Shown here: positions 19,384 to 28,798 of the stretch, one piece after another | Numbering within the stretch: position 1 is the first letter of the stretch | How the letters are laid out: each line of letters opens with the position of its first letter | Assembly: GCA_977017575.1 (NCBI GenBank) | Contig: CDRNVI010000055.1 | Span: 186,001-250,000, forward strand | DNA: 64,000 nt | Source: Paramoeba atlantica | Taxonomy: Eukaryota; Discosea | Direction of reading: 5' to 3' | The notes under the pieces: generated by a model | The model's input: the letters and a program-made list of their open reading frames with translations, nothing else | Database searches by the model: none | What the model was told of the DNA's origin: nothing | Made by a program: the position numbers and the translations under genes

Positions 19384-20239
19384 TTATGCGGACAGTGTCT
19401 CTGCATCGCTCCATTGCGGGGAATCACGCTTATGCCATAATAAGAAGCTGGAACGGATATCAGCTCGGGAGAGTGACGCCCGACATTTAGCCCCCAAATC
19501 TTCGTCCCCTCCAAACAACCGATTAATATCCGCTGAGGAGGCTACCAGACCACCTCGTGCTCCAATTTCGAATACGAGGAGGTACGTGTTCGGGTGCACT
19601 GTTCGTCGTTCGTGTAATAGGGCGTTGTACTTGAGGCGTTTATATTCATTTGCCTGCATACAGTTTTCTTCCCAGGGGACAGTGAGCTCAACGATGAATT
19701 CTGTACCGTCAGTCAGTGCAACGAATCCGTCTGGGCGTTGATGATTTGTATTGTTGTGCAGCCAGTGTGGTGGATTTCGGTGACCTAGTAGGTCAAAATG
19801 CTGGTATTTTGTATGCGGAGATTCTTGGATGCGTTTGGCCAGTTCAGCTAGCACTGTGTCGTGTCTGAGGGTATAACGCCCCTGATCAAGAGATGTTTTG
19901 CAACCTGAAATAACGTGTCGTACCGTCTGTGCTTCTTTTCCGCATACCACACATGTCGCATTTGAGAAGTGAAGGCCCCATGTCCGAAGGTTTGACTTTG
20001 AGGGTAAAGGAGGGGTAAGTAGAACCGAGGTCGCAAAACGTGTTAGCTTCGTGCTGTTCAGGTTGTTCAGTACGGCGGAAAACTCCTTCGCAAGTTCAGT
20101 TTCGGAAGGTGTTGTCCACCATTGGGCTGCGACCGGTGCTCGTTTCTGAAGGTCTTGTACAATTTTCGCTTCGTAATATTCCCGCGTGATTTGTTTGGCG
20201 CGTTTTGCGTCGTTTAGATGTTGTTGTTTTTTTGTCAGT
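19384..20239 (-). pseudogene. LINE group C C-terminal region (zinc motif plus REL endonuclease)
   Basis: The frame is open from about 20239 to a stop at 19384. It reads LHFSNATCVVCGKEAQTVRH, then VISGCKTSLDQGRYTLRHDT, QRPDGFVALTDGTEFIVELT and VPWEEN. The CVVCG...H...C zinc motif followed by RPD...VELTVPWEEN is typical of REL-type LINE C-termini and differs from both A and B. The RT is missing: the copy is 5'-truncated at a palindrome-element arm (20243). The last residues read SPQWSDAETLSA. This is a third LINE lineage in the window. Confidence 0.75.
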
Positions 20240-20242
20240 TTT

Positions 20243-20432
20243 TTTTAAAAAAATCGAGACGAAAAATTCGTGCAGCAGTGCCCGTTGGATGAATGATTCA
20301 TCGAACGCACTGCCCGTTCGATGAATATTCATCGAACGGGACGCCTGGTCATCGAACGGGACGCCGTTCAATGAATATTCATCGAACGCACGGTGCGTTC
20401 GATGAATTTTCATCGAATGCCCCCCCTGGCCA
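20243..20432. repeat. Palindrome-element right arm (copy 2 of this arm type)
   Basis: Same arm as 10170-10275 with several more TTCGATGAATATTCATCGAA palindromes and spacers such as GGGACGCC, ending ATGCCCCCCCTGGCC. It separates the group C LINE from the second LINE B copy. A matching left end was not found, so this is a fragment. Confidence 0.75.
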
Positions 20433-20934
20433 ACAATTCTACCCGAAATCCACCCCTAATCAAATCACTCCCGCACCAAAACTAAGACCCGTGACGGCAC
20501 GTCGGTTAGTGACTTGGTACCCCCCCTTGCCCCCCCCCCCCTTTCGCAGAGAAACACCCTCCCCCCCCCCCTGCGGCTGTTAAATGATTGGGGGGGACCG
20601 AATTACTCATCGTTCCCATATCCAAGGAGGGCCGTGTCAGGGACCGCCGCGGGAAGTCGGAGTACCAGCATCCGAGCCTGTGTCCGCATCAGAGTGATGT
20701 TAAGTGACGTCACCAATTGGTGTAAGGCTTCCTCGTTCGAAAGGGTACCCCCGGAGTATGCCGCACGAGAGACGGAAACCTCCTTGAGGATCGCAAAGGC
20801 GCTTCGACTCCACGCTCCATAAGATTCCACGACCATCGCTCCAAATCGATGGCGTGCAAACTCTGCTTCCTCTCTTTGCTTCTTTTTGTTTTCGGTGGCG
20901 TATCGTTCCGCAAAAGACCCCGCCGTCACCCAGT

Positions 20935-21331
20935 GAAAATTAAGATTATTATTTTTTGCTTTCAGAACTAATAGCCCTTTCTTTTCTAAAGTCGCACCAA
21001 CACTATCTCCAACGATGCTTCTCAGTGTCTCGTATTACCTCTCTTTTCTTATCTATTTACATCAGCTCCCCAAAAATGACCCAATTTTCTCAAGTCACTC
21101 CTTTAAAGGAGAAACCCAATCCGCTGCGGGTAAATGATGCCGCAGCTGTGTATAAATCGTATGCGCAGACAGTTTTTCAATAAGCAACTGAAATTGATTC
21201 AATGTTGTCTTTTTTTCTAGCTTTGCCCGATCCGCAAGTATTTCAACTAAATTTTTCGTATTCTCATGCAATAAACCAAAATTCGAAGCTGGTATACACA
21301 AAAACTGAGTTTCTTTGAACATACCTGCTAG
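20935..21331 (-). mobile_element. 5'-truncated LINE A2 insertion with 8-bp target duplication
   Basis: The C-terminal frame (21095-21331: MFKETQFLCIP, LLHENTKNLVEIL, LSAHTIYTQLRHHLP, ending WVSPLKE) matches the tails of LINEs F and D. A 160-bp AT-rich 3' UTR follows. CACCCAGT (+) flanks both sides (20927-20934 and 21332-21339). Removing the insert restores an uninterrupted LINE B sequence. This is a clean truncated LINE insertion that dates after the LINE B copy. Confidence 0.85.
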
Positions 21332-21406
21332 CACCCAGTTAGCATCACGGACTAAGTCCGTATACTTTGGTTGCTGAACATGAGTGACGGCGAAGTCTAA
21401 TACAAG

Positions 21407-21975
21407 ATTTCAATAATTTTTTGTTTTTTTGTCTGAATTCTGACTTTCCGTTTTCTTTCACATTTTGGCTGACTTCCGAGAACGCTATTTCTCCATTTTA
21501 ATTTTATTTTTTTGCATTAAAATTTTTTTTTTTTACTTATTGATACACTTTTTGAATATCACTTTTCAACCTGGAATAACAATCCTTCTGTGCAGAAAAT
21601 CCTTTTATAAATAAAATATCTTTTTTTTTTTTGACGAAGGTAACTATATTTAGATATATTCGCCATCATTTGTGCAAAGGGGCGATTATTCGAAAATTTT
21701 GATTTTGCTAATTTTTTTTTCTAATTATGTAAAGGGAAGGGTGGTGATCCAAAATTTTCGAGTTGCAAAGTAAAGCAAAAGCTTTATTAACTTTTGCAAA
21801 AAGTTTTAACTTATGGAAATTGTTTCTAATGTTCAATAAAATAAAATCATATATTTCGTCTGAACGATTACCTGACTTTCCGAGTATAATTACTAACACA
21901 AGTTTACATTTTTGTCATTGTGATATTTGTCCTTCAGGAAAATAACCATAAAGTAAAGTAAAGTGCTCATATACA
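21407..21975. other. AT-rich insert within LINE B copy
   Basis: About 570 bp of AT-rich DNA. The first 60 bases (TTCAATAATTTTTTGTTTTT, then GAATTCTGACTTTCCG and TTTCACATTTTGGCT) match the interior of the palindrome elements (about 55860-55920). The rest has T-runs and only short frames; a 60-residue plus frame ends CHCDICPSGK. I see no known gene. Confidence 0.55.
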
Positions 21976-22246
21976 AGAGACTGGCCTAGCCCGATTGTAG
22001 GGATGAACACGTCTCCGGGCCTGGTGAGGGCGCCCCCAGGACCCTTGTTGCCCAGACTCACTTCTCTCCGCGGGGTGAAACCGGCCTTTTTACATTCAGA
22101 AGTTAAAGTGCTCTATACAAGAGACTGGCCTAGCCCGATTGTAGGGATGAACACGTCTCCGGGCCTGGTGAGGGCGCCCCCAGGACCCTTGTTGCCCAGA
22201 CTCACTTCTCTCCGCGGGGTGAAACCGGCCTTTTTACATTCAGAAG
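21976..22246. repeat. Tandem duplication of about 133 bp of LINE B
   Basis: Two adjacent copies (about 21976-22106 and 22110-22246) of the LINE B segment running from the ACATTCAGAAGT end to TACAAGAGACTGGCC. They are separated by AAAGTGCTC-type sequence. It lies at the edge of the AT-rich insert, so it probably arose with that insertion. Confidence 0.75.
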
Positions 22247-23813
22247 TAAACTGTGCCGCTAGTGCGTTGTGGCGTGCGATTATACCATGCCCGCTTTTGC
22301 ACCCCAGAGCGTGGTCACCCTCGGGATCTAGCGGTAGCGTGCATTTTTCCATAGGACAAGGCCGGGACGCTGGATAGATTGGGTCCCCTAGCCACCAGCG
22401 TGTGAGGGTGCGAAACTCCGTCGGTGTGAAAGCCAGACCGGTTTTCTTGGAGGGGATCACAAAAGCCCATTCTGAGGCTCCTTCTCCTGTTTCTGATATC
22501 CATCTGGCCCGTGTGCGAAGGTCAGCTTTCGCAAATGCCTCGTGAAATTCCTGGTTGGCGATGGCGTGGCTAAGGTCGCGTTGTCGGGGAATCACCGGTT
22601 CTGTTCCGGATTCCTGCGCGTCGGTATACGGAGAATCAGTCGCCAAAGCCATACTTTTCGGAATTTTGCCGCCTTGTTGGACCACCGTCTTTCCGGCACG
22701 CCTGTTCACCTCCCGCACGGCATGGTCAAAGCCCTCAGCGTCCGCTGGGTCCCAACGGTCTTTGTCCGTTGAGAAAGCTACGGAGGCAACGTAAGCCGCA
22801 CTCGAATGTTCCCCCGCCGACCGAAGGCCCAACCCCCCGTACCGCTTTTCGCGTTGCGCCTGGCGTCGCGCCCCATCACTCAAAGGACGGAAGAAGTGTT
22901 CAATAGTGCGCTGGACGGCATCATCTAAGCGTTGGCAGATATCTTGAAGTTCCGTTGTCGGGGTAGTCCTGAGCGAGTAAACCATTTTACAGAAACCAGT
23001 ACAGTGGCGTATGAGGGAAAGGGCCACCTGGGGATCTTCAAGTGTAGCTATGGCCTCGAGAGATTCCTCTGCCATGTCGATTGTGTTCTTGAGAAAGAAT
23101 TCGCAGCAAAATTCTGTCGAACCAATTGGACTCCCCAAAATATGAAAATTTCCTGCCGAATTCGTGTTCAGACCGGAGATGTCAGGGAAAAGTGAGCAAC
23201 GATGGGAGGAAGCTGGGTGTGTTGCGATCTCGCACTTGGCCACGTTGATATGCAATCCCCATTTCGGGCCGGACATCGCGATCACGTCTAGTGCGTGCCG
23301 AACGTCGCAGGATGGACCGGCGAGTATCCCGTCGTCCAAGTACCACAGGTTTAAAGCGAGTTTCGGAGCGGCAGTGTGGATTTGTAGGGAAACTTCTTTC
23401 ATCACAAGCGAAAAGAGCAGAGGGCCCAGGGGGTCGCCTTGTTGCACCCCTTCAGATGATTCGATAAAGCGTGAGCCAAAGGTCAGAATGCTTTGAGTGT
23501 TGTAACACCACTCCACGTACGCACCCAGCTCAGGGAAATGCTGGCGTGTTAGGGCCACAAAGAAATCCCGTGAGACGTTATTGAAAGCGTTTTTGAGGTC
23601 GACTTTGCATAGCAGGAAGTCGTCATCCTCAATATGTTCGGCGAAGGTCTTCCGACAGAGGTGGATGATGCGCTCGGCTCCAGCAGGTGTGGCTACGCCG
23701 TACTGGTGCCCTCTGAAGAGTTTTCGGGCCTTGAATTTTGCGGAGAGGCAGGCAACTTTGCTTGCCAAGCGGCGAAGGGTTTCTCCGGCAGCAATTGGAC
23801 GAACATCGTGTTC
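22113..23813 (-). pseudogene. LINE B RT and REL fragment, second copy
   Basis: About 565 codons, starting KKGEHDVRPIAAGETLRR at a T-rich junction near 23813 and running through KVDLKNAFNN, GVQQGDPLGPLLF, WYLDDGILAG and RPGDVFIP to GLGQSLV. There the tandem duplication breaks the frame. The protein is essentially identical to residues 650-1218 of the ORF at 14341. The N-terminus with its zinc fingers is missing. Confidence 0.85.
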
Positions 23814-23912
23814 ACCCTTTTTTTTCACCCTCTCAGTTTTTTTTTTTTTTTTTGAATTATTACATTGTACTAAATCTTCTATCCTTCTTTTTTTTTTCAT
23901 CTTTGAGCGCTT

Positions 23913-24443
23913 TTATTTGCGCCATAACTTATTTATCAGCTCCGTAGAGCTCTCTGTCTCCTTCAGTCCACCTTTGACTTCACCCTTGCGTTTCCAGGGA
24001 CTTCCTCCTTCCAAATACATGTTTGCCGCCAAAGTAGATTTTGCACCAACCGCGAAGAAACACAGCCGAGCAGAACAGGAGTTTCGGCGCTCGAGGCCAT
24101 AAATCTTCACACATCGATGACAACGAAATCTCACTTGACTCGAAGCTCTGAGGGGGCACTTATCGCAACGCAACGCACTTGCAGTCCATCGTTTCACTTC
24201 ACCCTTGCGTTTCCAGGGACTTCCTCCTTCCAAATATGCCGCCAAAGGAGATTTTGCACCAACCGCGAAGAAACACAGCCGAGCAGAACAGGAGTTTCGG
24301 CGCTCGAGGCCATAAATCTTCACACATCGATGACAACGAAATCTCACTTGACTCGAAGCTCTGAGGGGGCACTTATCGCAACGCAATGCACTTCTTATCC
24401 CGCCCCACTCCTTACTCTTGGGGCCGCGGCCCCGCAGCAACAT
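23913..24443 (-). CDS. Unknown ORF with two tandem zinc-ribbon-like modules
   Basis: A 176-residue minus frame starting MLLRGRGPKSKEW. Two 72-residue modules in direct repeat each read SALRCDKCPLRASSQVRF, RCHRCVKIYGLERRNSC, and LCFFAVGAK, then YLEGGSPWKRKGEVK. The CDKC...CHRC pairs look like a small zinc ribbon. At DNA level the unit is about 216 bp (about 23978-24193 and 24194-24400) and nearly identical, so the duplication is recent. I do not recognise a family. It could be a host ORF or a repeat whose frame is fortuitously open. Confidence 0.4.
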   Translation of the reverse strand: MLLRGRGPKSKEWGGIRSALRCDKCPLRASSQVRFRCHRCVKIYGLERRNSCSARLCFFAVGAKSPLAAYLEGGSPWKRKGEVKRWTASALRCDKCPLRASSQVRFRCHRCVKIYGLERRNSCSARLCFFAVGAKSTLAANMYLEGGSPWKRKGEVKGGLKETESSTELINKLWRK

Positions 24444-24462
24444 GGTGTGGAAAACTAGAGAA

Positions 24463-24502
24463 AATAAGGAAAGTCAACAAGGATTTGTTGACTTTCCTTA
24501 TT
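24463..24502. repeat. Perfect 18-bp inverted repeat with 4-nt loop
   Basis: AATAAGGAAAGTCAACAA, loop GGAT, then its exact reverse complement. It could form a strong hairpin. It sits just before the 18-bp satellite and beside the start of the zinc-ribbon ORF on the other strand. The inner AAGTCAACAAGG resembles the reverse complement of the SL 3' end plus leader, which may be chance. Confidence 0.8.
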
Positions 24503-24537
24503 GTTTCCTTATTGTTGACTTTAGATGTTGGAGGATT

Positions 24538-24973
24538 TAAAAAGAAAGGTCATCATAAAAAGAAAGGTTCTCATAAAAAGAAAGGTTCTCATAAAAAGAA
24601 AGGTTCTCATAAAAAGAAAGGTTCTCATAAAAAGAAAGGTTCTCATAAAAAGAAAGGTTCTCATAAAAAGAAAGGTTCTCATAAAAAGAAAGGTTCTCAT
24701 AAAAAGAAAGGTTCTCATAAAAAGAAAGGTTCTCATAAAAAGAAAGGTTCTCATAAAAAGAAAGGTTCTCATAAAAAGAAAGGTTCTCATAAAAAGAAAG
24801 GTTCTCATAAAAAGAAAGGTTCTCATAAAAAGAAAGGTTCTCATAAAAAGAAAGGTTCTCATAAAAAGAAAGGTTCTCATAAAAAGAAAGGTTCTCATAA
24901 AAAGAAAGGTTCTCATAAAAAGAAAGGTTCTCATAAAAAGAAAGGTTCTCATAAAAAGAAAGGTTCTCATAAA
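24538..24973 (+). repeat. 18-bp satellite array, about 24 units
   Basis: Unit AAAAAGAAAGGTTCTCAT, nearly invariant; the first unit has GGTCATCAT. On + it keeps the frame KKKGSH; on - it gives MRTFLF. The frame stays open only because 18 is a multiple of three, so coding is unproven. The near-perfect units point to recent expansion. The units are contiguous without spacers, so this is not a CRISPR array. Confidence 0.9.
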
Positions 24974-25269
24974 ACTTTCCTTAGGGGGTTCCATGAAACA
25001 TATAAGTAACAAACAAATATAAGCAAATATGAATGAATCTCCAAGGGCTGGAATGGTTTTTCCGTAGTTTTTCTTGGAGAATGAGAGTTCCCTTGTGGAA
25101 GACATTTGTATATATGATTGTTCCGTTCTGTCTTTTTTTTTTGCAGCAAGAAGGAAACTTCCTGTCTCTTCAGTTAATAACACACCCAGGTTTACATATG
25201 AGATTAGATCAAAAAGGGGTTAATATTTCCACTTTTTCATTTATTAACTACGTTCTAAAAAGAACTTTT

Positions 25270-26225
25270 TCAAAAGGCAGACTCTTCGTCGCTGCGAGGG
25301 TCAATGAATCTCCGAAGCTGAGAAAGCGCGATCGACCCGTTCAACTCTTGCAAGCGCAAGGCGAGATCATGTATTACGAACTCTCGTGATAAGCCGCACA
25401 CATCAGCAAGCGAGTTAAGGAGAATCTTAGTGCCGCTATGAAGCGCTCCTCCAGAAAGCATGGGGATGCATTTAAATTGCTCAAACGGTATCAAACCTGT
25501 TTTGACGTACGTGGCGTGTTTCTTTTTAATTGCATCTCGCATTAACTGCGCCCCGCTTCTGCCGGCATTCGATGGGGCAAATTCATGCAGGATTGTGAAG
25601 TCGTAATAGATAATTCCCGTTGCCCAGTATATCGCCAAATCCGGTCCGGAACGGTGGAAGGAGGGAGAACCGCATGTGCGTTGATGCTCTGACTTCCTCT
25701 CTCCTTCCACCACCTCGTTGCATTTCAGGCAGCGATAACTAGAGAATGGTCTAGGCTCCATTTCGCACGGAATTCCAGCTTTTATGCATAAGTCGTAAAT
25801 CCTGCGTACCATGCAGTTGTGTTTTGTTGACGCATTGTTACCCGCACACTTGACGCAACCTGTGACGTGTGCAATCGCGTCCTGAGCAGACAACAGTATC
25901 TGACACCCAGGGCATTTCAGATTCGTCGGTAATGATGGGTGGGCTATGCCTAGGCGTGGCATTAAAGCGAGCGTGAAGTGCTGAGAGGAGATTTGCCTAG
26001 CAGAGGAGTTTAGCCAACAGGAGTTTCCTTTTTCGCTGGCTGCCTTGATGATGACAGCGTTGTCTTTGCATTTCATCAGGTTGTCGCGTACTAAGTTATG
26101 ATGCAGCTCTTCGGATACGGACTCATCAATGGAAGGTCTCTGGGACCCCTGAGATCCACTTGTCAAAGTCAAAATGCTGGTTGAAGCTGAAAGATGTTTG
26201 GAGCGCTTTTTCTTTTGCGAGTGGA
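25270..26225 (-). pseudogene. LINE E zinc motif and REL endonuclease
   Basis: Reads CPGCQILLSAQDAIAHVTGC and VKC (zinc motif), RRIYDLCIKAGIPCEMEPR, HRSGPDLAIYWATGIIYYDF and ILHEFAPSN (REL core). Then LSGGALHSG and the tail LRLQELNGSIALSQLRRF follow, ending SDEESAF with TGA. The catalytic-block residues (SGPD and YDFT) are present. The start of this part is fused to YR terminal-repeat sequence, so the marked 5' limit is approximate. Confidence 0.8.
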
Positions 26226-26400
26226 AAAAGGTTATAAGTCACTAGAGTAAAATAATGTATAGTATAGTATGCTAAAAGTATAATTACATGGTTCCCCCCG
26301 GAGGGGGCAAAATCAGGTACATATATGTATATGTGCCCCGTAGGGCCACGGTCAAAGAATAAATATTTTCTTCAAGCAATTCTTTCCGTAAACTCTAAGA
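26226..26400 (-). mobile_element. Solo YR-retroelement terminal-repeat fragment in LINE E
   Basis: The sequence ends TTTCCGTAAACTCTAAGA, as the terminal repeats of YR element 2 end ATCCGTAAACTTCAAGA. It also shares the AGGTAC and GCCCC...GGGC hairpin order with them. Two C/G hairpins lie within it (near 26291 and 26334). It is a fossil terminal-repeat remnant about 175 bp long, inserted in LINE E coding sequence. Family assignment rests on short blocks only. Confidence 0.55.
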
Positions 26401-28517
26401 AAACTGAACCTCGCGTATTGGTTCCGAAGGCGTAAGACCGATCCCGCCCTTTTTGGGGGGAAGGCGTAACCATTCCAGTTTTTCTTCCGACAGTTCAGTG
26501 TCGAGCCACGATCGTAGAACATTGTCGACTTCCTTGTCAAAATTGCGTGTAAGCTGCAAGGAGCTATCCGGATTATGGACTCGCATGTGGTAACGATGTC
26601 GAACGTTAACACATTTGGATAAAAGCAAAAGAGAGATGTTGTTGGCCCCCATGGTCTTAAGTCGACGGAACATCGTTTGATGCTTCTCGAGCTTCTGGAT
26701 AAATTTTTGGCTGACCTTCTCGTCCTCTCCGATGTAAGCGCCCAAGACTTTGGTGGTGTGAGACTCCCGAATGATACCGTCCTGCTTCAGTTGCCTTGGC
26801 ATAGCAATACAGTTCATGCCTTCAAAGAAAACGCATTTTTGCGGCGCGAGCTCAATCCGTTTTTCTGTGAGTAACTGTTTGAGTCTTTCGTATGCATTAG
26901 CGAGTTCTTGAGGATCGTTTGACGCGAGGTTCACATCATCAATAAACGCGTATATCCGGAGTTTGGGAAATTCCTGCGCGAGTGTCTCAAGGATGGGCTG
27001 CATAAAGGCGCAGAAAAAAACTGTTGACAGCGGCGAGCCTTGACGAACCCCTGCTGTGCTGTGAAGAATCTTTTGTAACTGGCCGTCCTTTCCGTAGAAT
27101 AAAAGCTCCGATGGATCGCAGTATTCAGCGGTGAACAACCTGTAGAAGGGCCGAAGGGTTTGAAACGCGAAAACTGCTTTTGCGATTTCATCGCGAGATG
27201 GTGAATTAAAGGCATTTCGAATGTCGATAGAAAGGATTGCGCATCCCTCCTGGTAACGCTCGTTTAGCTCATGCACTACTCGTTCACAACCCGATTTGAT
27301 CATAACGCCGAACTGAAGAGGGGCGAAGAGCGGCACCAACTTTTTATCGTGACGTTGCAGAAGAATGATTTCAGCTAGTTTCAGCCACACCTCACCGACT
27401 GCAATCGGACGCACAGCACCGGAAGGCTTGGGGATGGCAACAAGGCGGGCCCGTTTCAGCCTCGTCATGACCTCCTTATTGAGCACACCGTTGATGAGAT
27501 CAGTCATCATATGGCAGAGGCTGAGGCAGCATATCTCATCGTCCAGCAACATTCGCAGAATGGAATCTGTTGTGCCCGTCGGACCGGGCGACGCACCTTT
27601 AGCGATTCTTCTGCCCGCTTCACGCAATTCGTTTTGAGTCACACAAGCTGTGATTGGCGCGTCACTTGGAAACTGGAAAGTCGTTTCTAGTTTGGGGTGT
27701 AAACTCTCAAGCTTTCCAATTGTCTCGCTGTCACTGAGCTCTTGAGGTCTGATTTCTTGATCCATAGTTCGGCAGGCTTTTCTAATGCATCCATCTAACG
27801 CCAAGCTAGTCGCTTTTTTAATGGCTCTTTTGTCTTTGAGAAGTAAATCGGAATTTCCACTCGGTTCCTGTCCATCGGATGAGATGGGGCGACGGCGGCG
27901 TCTTTTGTTGCTCGCATTGCGAATTGTGGCAAGAGAGAATTTCATTGCTGAAAGAATCCGGTGCCAGATCCTGTTTCTTTCTGTGTATGTGCTATCGGCG
28001 TAGTTGCGAAGTATGTCGCGATAGATAGCAATTACACAGGGTACGAATTCTTTTGCCACGGTCCGTAAGGTTGGCATGGGTTCTAGATCGAGATCGGCAT
28101 CGGTGTGCTGGCTGCTGAAAGGGAGTAAGGAATTGGTCACCGTATCAACGTTTCCACTCTCCCATGCCACCCTGAAGATTCGAACGTTAGGATGTGGAGG
28201 GATGCTACCTACAAACCTATATCCTACCTTGTAGCCATATAGCCCCTCGTACTCTAAAGTGATTTTCGTTGCTCCGGATCTTATTCTGTTGCTTTTGACG
28301 ACGCCTCGCGAAACGTTCAAGTGTGGGGTACAATCAAACGACCAAGCAATGACGCATTTATCTCCTGATTTGACGTTGATCGAGCGTGCAATGAGTTCAT
28401 CGATTGCCAGTGGGAAGTGCGTGGCGGGATTGATGGAATTAACGAGGCAGCGTATGAGATCTGCATTTGAGTCGGTTTGACTCCCAGAAAAGTCCTCGCC
28501 TGAACGATCATTAGACG
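26401..28517 (-). pseudogene. LINE E pre-RT and reverse transcriptase
   Basis: Reads KSGDKCVIAWSFDCTPHLNV, LDLEPMPTLRTVAKEFVP, GASPGPTGTTDSILRMLLDD, VRPIAVGEVWLKLAE, SIDIRNAFNSPSRDE (motif A), TAGVRQGSPLSTVFF (motif B), FIDDVNLAS (motif C) and VLGAYIGEDEKVS (motif E), through the thumb to GGIGLTPSEP. The RT active-site aspartates (SIDI and IDD) are present. The reading frame continues that of 32593-33837 across the LINE F insertion. Confidence 0.85.
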
Positions 28518-28798
28518 AACGATTATAATAAAATCGGTTACCAGAAAGAAGAAGCAAAGTGAGAGAAGACTGGGGGAGGGAGAGTATTCGAACACACTCG
28601 GATACATTTGTCTGATGAGCAATACGTTAGACGGGGAGAGCTCGTGAACGATTGTAAATGGAAATATTTGTGGTGCATTTGTAGGAATTTGGAGTATGCC
28701 AGACGCATACGTTTAAACTTTAATATAATAAAATAAAACATCATTTCTTCTTTCAGTTAATGAAAATTCGTAACCAATTCGTAATCTTTACGGATTCT

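Larger units (their letters stand above)
20433..23813 (-). mobile_element. LINE group B second copy, 5'-truncated and twice interrupted
   Basis: A minus-strand copy of LINE B from RT motif 1 to part of the 3' UTR, nearly identical to 14341-18540. It is split into 22113-23813 (RT to endonuclease start), 21332-21406 and 20433-20934 (C-terminus and UTR). A 5'-truncated A2 LINE (20935-21331) with 8-bp target duplication lies between the last two. An AT-rich insert plus a tandem duplication (21407-22246) lies between the first two. With the copy at 14341 it forms a long inverted pair. The high identity implies recent duplication or gene conversion. Confidence 0.85.

Noticed and set aside
24471-24484. 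A partial SL copy in the hairpin (reverse complement of CCTTGTTGACTT)
   Set aside because: Only the last bases match, the ACAGTTTCTGTAC core is absent and no LINE leader follows. Likely chance.
24538-24973. CRISPR-like direct repeat array
   Set aside because: Units are contiguous with no spacers and the context is a eukaryotic repeat region. It is a satellite.
24521-25183. Minus-strand MRTFLF repeat protein
   Set aside because: Antisense reading of the 18-bp satellite; openness follows from unit length.
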